Positions 44,280 through 46,478 of a stretch of 46,478 bases of DNA are shown here, one piece after another (position 1 is the stretch's first letter; each line of letters opens with the position of its first letter). Position numbers and translations under genes: made by a program. Origin of the DNA: an uncultured Clostridia bacterium. GTDB taxonomy: Bacteria > Bacillota > Clostridia > Oscillospirales > Butyricicoccaceae. The stretch lies in assembly GCA_944381055.1 (NCBI GenBank), contig CALWJQ010000035.1:1-46478 (forward strand), read 5' to 3'. The notes beneath the pieces were generated by a model. The model saw only the letters and a program-made list of their open reading frames with translations. It was not told the origin of the DNA and made no database searches.

Positions 44280-44308
44280 TTGCCTTTTGCGGCGTTTTAT
44301 GTCAAAAT
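44280..44308 (+). promoter_or_regulatory. Possible promoter of guaA
   Basis: TTGCCT (44280-44285), 17-base spacer, CAAAAT (44303-44308), 40 bases before the guaA start. The match is moderate. The 225-base gap from the divergent SLH gene shows no purine riboswitch core that I can recognise. Confidence 0.4.
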
Positions 44309-44348
44309 AAACCTAGTTGGATGTTTCTGTTTTGGGAGGGCTTACAAG

Positions 44349-45884
44349 ATGGAAAAGCAAAAGCGCGTTCTCATTCTTGACTTTGGCGGTCAGTACAACC
44401 TGCTGATCGCGCGCCGCGTGCGTGAATGCGGCGTATACTGCGAAATCGTCCCTTACAGCGCGACGCTTGAGCGCATCCGTGATTTCGCGCCCGACGGCGT
44501 CATTTTCACCGGCGGACCGGCTACGGTGTTTGCCGACGGCGCGCCGATGATTGATAAGGCGGTGTTCGGGCTCGGCGTGCCGGTACTCGGCATTTGCTAC
44601 GGGCAGCAGCTCATGACCCATCTGCTCGGCGGATCCTGCAAAAAGGCTGAAACCCGCGAATACGGCAAGGTCGAGCTGACCCACGACGGCAAGAGCCTGC
44701 TCTTTGACGGCGTGCCGCAGACGTCGATCTGCTGGATGAGCCACGGCGTCGAGGTCGAAAGCCTGCCCGCAGGGTTCCGCATTTGCGCAGAAACGGCCGG
44801 CTGCGCCTGTGCGGCCATTGAAAACCCGGCGCAAAGACTGTACGGCGTACAGTTCCACCCCGAGGTCATGCACACGGAATACGGCACGGCCATCCTGAAA
44901 AATTTCCTGTATAAGATCTGCGGCCTGAGCGCCGACTGGACCATGTCGTCGTATTCGGCCGAAGCGATCGAAGAATGCCGCCGCCGCGTGGGCGATGGTA
45001 AAGTCCTGCTTGCGCTGTCGGGCGGCGTCGACAGTTCGGTTGCCGCCGCGTTGCTGCACCGTTCGGTAGGCGAACAGCTGACGTGTATTTTTGTCGACCA
45101 CGGCCTGCTGCGCAAAAATGAGGGCGACGAGGTCATGCAGGCCATGGGCGCTTTGGGCGTCAAGGTGGTGCGCGTCAATGCGCAGCAGCGCTTCCTCGGC
45201 CGCCTGGCCGGCGTGTCCGACCCCGAGAAAAAACGCAAAATCATCGGCGAAGAGTTTATCCGCGTCTTTGAAGACGAAGCCAAAAAGATCGGGAAGGTGG
45301 ACTTTTTGGTTCAGGGAACCATTTATCCGGACGTCGTCGAAAGCGGCGTGGGCGAAGCGGCCGTCATCAAAAGCCATCACAATGTCGGCGGCCTGCCCGA
45401 TCACGTGGACTTTAAAGAGATCATTGAACCGCTGCGCCGCCTGTTTAAGGATGAGGTACGTCAGCTGGGGCTGGAGCTCGGCCTGCCCGAGGCGCTGGTA
45501 TGGCGCCAGCCTTTCCCGGGCCCGGGACTGGCCATCCGCGTGATCGGCGAGATCACCGAAGAAAAGCTCGATATTTTGCGCGACGCAGACGCGATTTTCC
45601 GCGAGGAAATCGCCGCTGCCGGACTGCAAAAGAGCGTCGGGCAATATTTTGCCGTGCTGACGCCGCTGCGTTCGGTGGGTGTGATGGGCGACGAGCGGAC
45701 CTATGATTATACGCTGGCCCTGCGCGCCGTCGAAACGACCGACTTTATGACGGCCAACTGGGCTCGCCTGCCGTACGAGGTTTTGGAAAAGGCGTCCAGC
45801 CGCATTGTCGGCGAAGTCAAGCACATTAACCGTATTGTTTACGACATCACCAGCAAACCCCCGGCAACGATCGAGTGGGAATGA
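44349..45884 (+). CDS. guaA: GuaA, GMP synthase (glutamine-hydrolysing)
   Basis: Converts XMP to GMP. 511 residues from the ATG at 44349 (GGGAGGG upstream). Glutaminase domain with nucleophile Cys83 ([15 protein letters not shown]) and triad region [15 protein letters not shown], then a PP-loop ATPase domain ([17 protein letters not shown] near 219-235) and dimerisation domain ([31 protein letters not shown]). It ends in the invariant TIEWE. The DNA of this last segment (ATCGAGTGGGAATGA, 45870-45884) is a known integration target for genomic islands. Confidence 0.98.
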   Translation: MEKQKRVLILDFGGQYNLLIARRVRECGVYCEIVPYSATLERIRDFAPDGVIFTGGPATVFADGAPMIDKAVFGLGVPVLGICYGQQLMTHLLGGSCKKAETREYGKVELTHDGKSLLFDGVPQTSICWMSHGVEVESLPAGFRICAETAGCACAAIENPAQRLYGVQFHPEVMHTEYGTAILKNFLYKICGLSADWTMSSYSAEAIEECRRRVGDGKVLLALSGGVDSSVAAALLHRSVGEQLTCIFVDHGLLRKNEGDEVMQAMGALGVKVVRVNAQQRFLGRLAGVSDPEKKRKIIGEEFIRVFEDEAKKIGKVDFLVQGTIYPDVVESGVGEAAVIKSHHNVGGLPDHVDFKEIIEPLRRLFKDEVRQLGLELGLPEALVWRQPFPGPGLAIRVIGEITEEKLDILRDADAIFREEIAAAGLQKSVGQYFAVLTPLRSVGVMGDERTYDYTLALRAVETTDFMTANWARLPYEVLEKASSRIVGEVKHINRIVYDITSKPPATIEWE

Positions 45885-46003
45885 CGCTCGAAACGGCGCA
45901 AACCCACATGAATACAGGCTTTTTTGCCCGTCCATAAGGCTCTTGATACTGGATTGATACTATTTGTGTCCACCCGGTACTCTCAAGAGAATAATCCCAA
46001 AAG

Positions 46004-46060
46004 GACAAGCAAAACCGCCCTGCTGAACGACAAATTCAGCAGGGCGGTTTTTTGCTTGTC
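46004..46060. terminator. Long bidirectional terminator at the right end
   Basis: A stem of about 24 bp (46004-46027 with 46035-46060, two extra T on one side) with a CGACAAA loop. It ends the minus-strand gene coming from the right; the gap to guaA (45885-46003) has no gene. In that gap TTGATAC is repeated (45943-45949, 45954-45960), and CTCTTGA (45940-45946) faces TCAAGAG (45983-45989). Confidence 0.88.
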
Positions 46061-46478
46061 TTATTCATTTTTGCGCCACGGAATACTCGGTTCACATTTC
46101 CCGCAATCGTCGCAAGTCCTCGGCCAATTCAATTTCCATTCAAAGTATTCGTCCCTGGTGATCTCTCCGGCGTGTAACTCCTGCTGACGCAAAAGCCATT
46201 CCCGCATAAACTCGTCCACAAGGCCGTACTGGAAGTACATACCCACGGGAGGATGTGCGGGCCAGTCGTCGCCGTCATTGTACCGTACGGAGGTATCATC
46301 AGCGGCACCCGCCCTGCCCGGATTGCGGACAAGTTGGAACAGGCGGATAGAGCCGGGGCTGTCCTCGTCGAGCCAGAAGAATGTCCGCATGAAGTCCTCG
46401 GCGGAGCCGGGGGCGATGGTGTAGAAATTCTGGCGGTCTACCCGCAGCGCCTCCGCAATCTTGTCCAGCAACTCCCGC
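46061..46478 (-). CDS. C-terminal part of an element-type HTH regulator (5' end outside window)
   Basis: The frame enters from the right edge (RELLDKIAEALRVDRQNFY is the first visible stretch) and ends near 46061; about 139 residues are visible. The segment GSAEDFMRTFFWLDED, then PGSIRLFQLVRNPG, VGMYFQYGLVDEFMREWLL and GEITRDEYFEWKLNWP resembles the C-terminal half of helix-turn-helix (XRE-type) proteins common on integrative elements of gut Clostridia. The HTH itself would lie beyond the window. A CxxC-type pair (CDDCGKC) is near the end. Recognition is from memory of the family and the promoter end is not seen. Confidence 0.55.
   Translation of the reverse strand, partial: RELLDKIAEALRVDRQNFYTIAPGSAEDFMRTFFWLDEDSPGSIRLFQLVRNPGRAGAADDTSVRYNDGDDWPAHPPVGMYFQYGLVDEFMREWLLRQQELHAGEITRDEYFEWKLNWPRTCDDCGKCEPSIPWRKNE

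Noticed and set aside
44124..44348. Purine riboswitch before guaA
   Set aside because: No recognisable conserved purine-aptamer loops; only modest hairpins.

Overview
The window looks like chromosome from a high-GC, monoderm member of the Firmicutes, class Clostridia, most likely Oscillospirales (Oscillospiraceae-like). That placement is inference. It rests on a large Bacillus-type SRP RNA in front of dnaX, a WalR/WalK/YycH/YycI/WalJ set, a SigH-like sigma factor, an LCP wall-polymer ligase, S-layer-homology (SLH) proteins, RqcH/NFACT, and a GluRS/GlnRS gene pair. GC is high nearly everywhere. Only the promoter and sigma-factor stretch at about 37470-38240 and the extreme right end look different.

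Layout. (1) 1-5165, plus: the end of a flagellar basal-body operon, flgB (partial)-flgC-fliE-fliF-fliG. It then runs into an unusual gene whose N-terminus looks like FliH but whose C-terminus is SLH repeats, followed by a PilZ/YcgR-type c-di-GMP effector and a terminator. No fliI, fliJ or later flagellar gene follows. (2) 5212-7184, minus: a methionine ABC transporter, metN-metI, behind a promoter, a 40-codon leader peptide packed with Met and Cys codons, and an intrinsic terminator. This has the layout of a translational attenuator. (3) 7404-10355, plus: SRP RNA, dnaX, ybaB, recR. (4) 10393-13472: surface and wall genes, namely a secreted DUF4430-SLH protein, a VanY-like carboxypeptidase and a convergent LCP protein. 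(5) 13620-21185, plus: gltX, glnS, cysteine desulfurase, thiI, cinA and nudF, a tightly packed set dominated by tRNA charging and thiolation. (6) 21213-28551, plus: walR, walK, yycH, yycI, then murA, then walJ and rlmH. This is the wall-homeostasis two-component operon with a peptidoglycan-synthesis gene set inside it. (7) 28589-30370: a MalY-type C-S lyase and a convergent small YcxB-like membrane protein. (8) 30440-36800, plus: ruvC-ruvA-ruvB, glmM-glmS (UDP-GlcNAc supply, which also feeds MurA) and a uridine phosphorylase. (9) 36946-38570: an Lrp-type regulator, a SigH-like sigma factor with a palindrome across its promoter, and a zinc-ribbon protein. (10) 38756-42800: trpS (minus), divergent from a DUF1858 protein, trmK and rqcH. 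(11) 42801-45884: a second SLH protein (minus), divergent from guaA. (12) 46004-46478: a strong bidirectional terminator and the C-terminal part of a gene of the kind carried on mobile elements, reading in from the right edge. It sits just beyond the 3' end of guaA, a known island-integration site.

The two most interesting signals are the Met/Cys-rich leader-peptide attenuator of metNI (6952-7184) and the FliH-SLH chimera at 3850-4446. I saw no tRNA, rRNA, CRISPR array or insertion sequence. Long antisense reading frames are common here but are explained by the high GC content.
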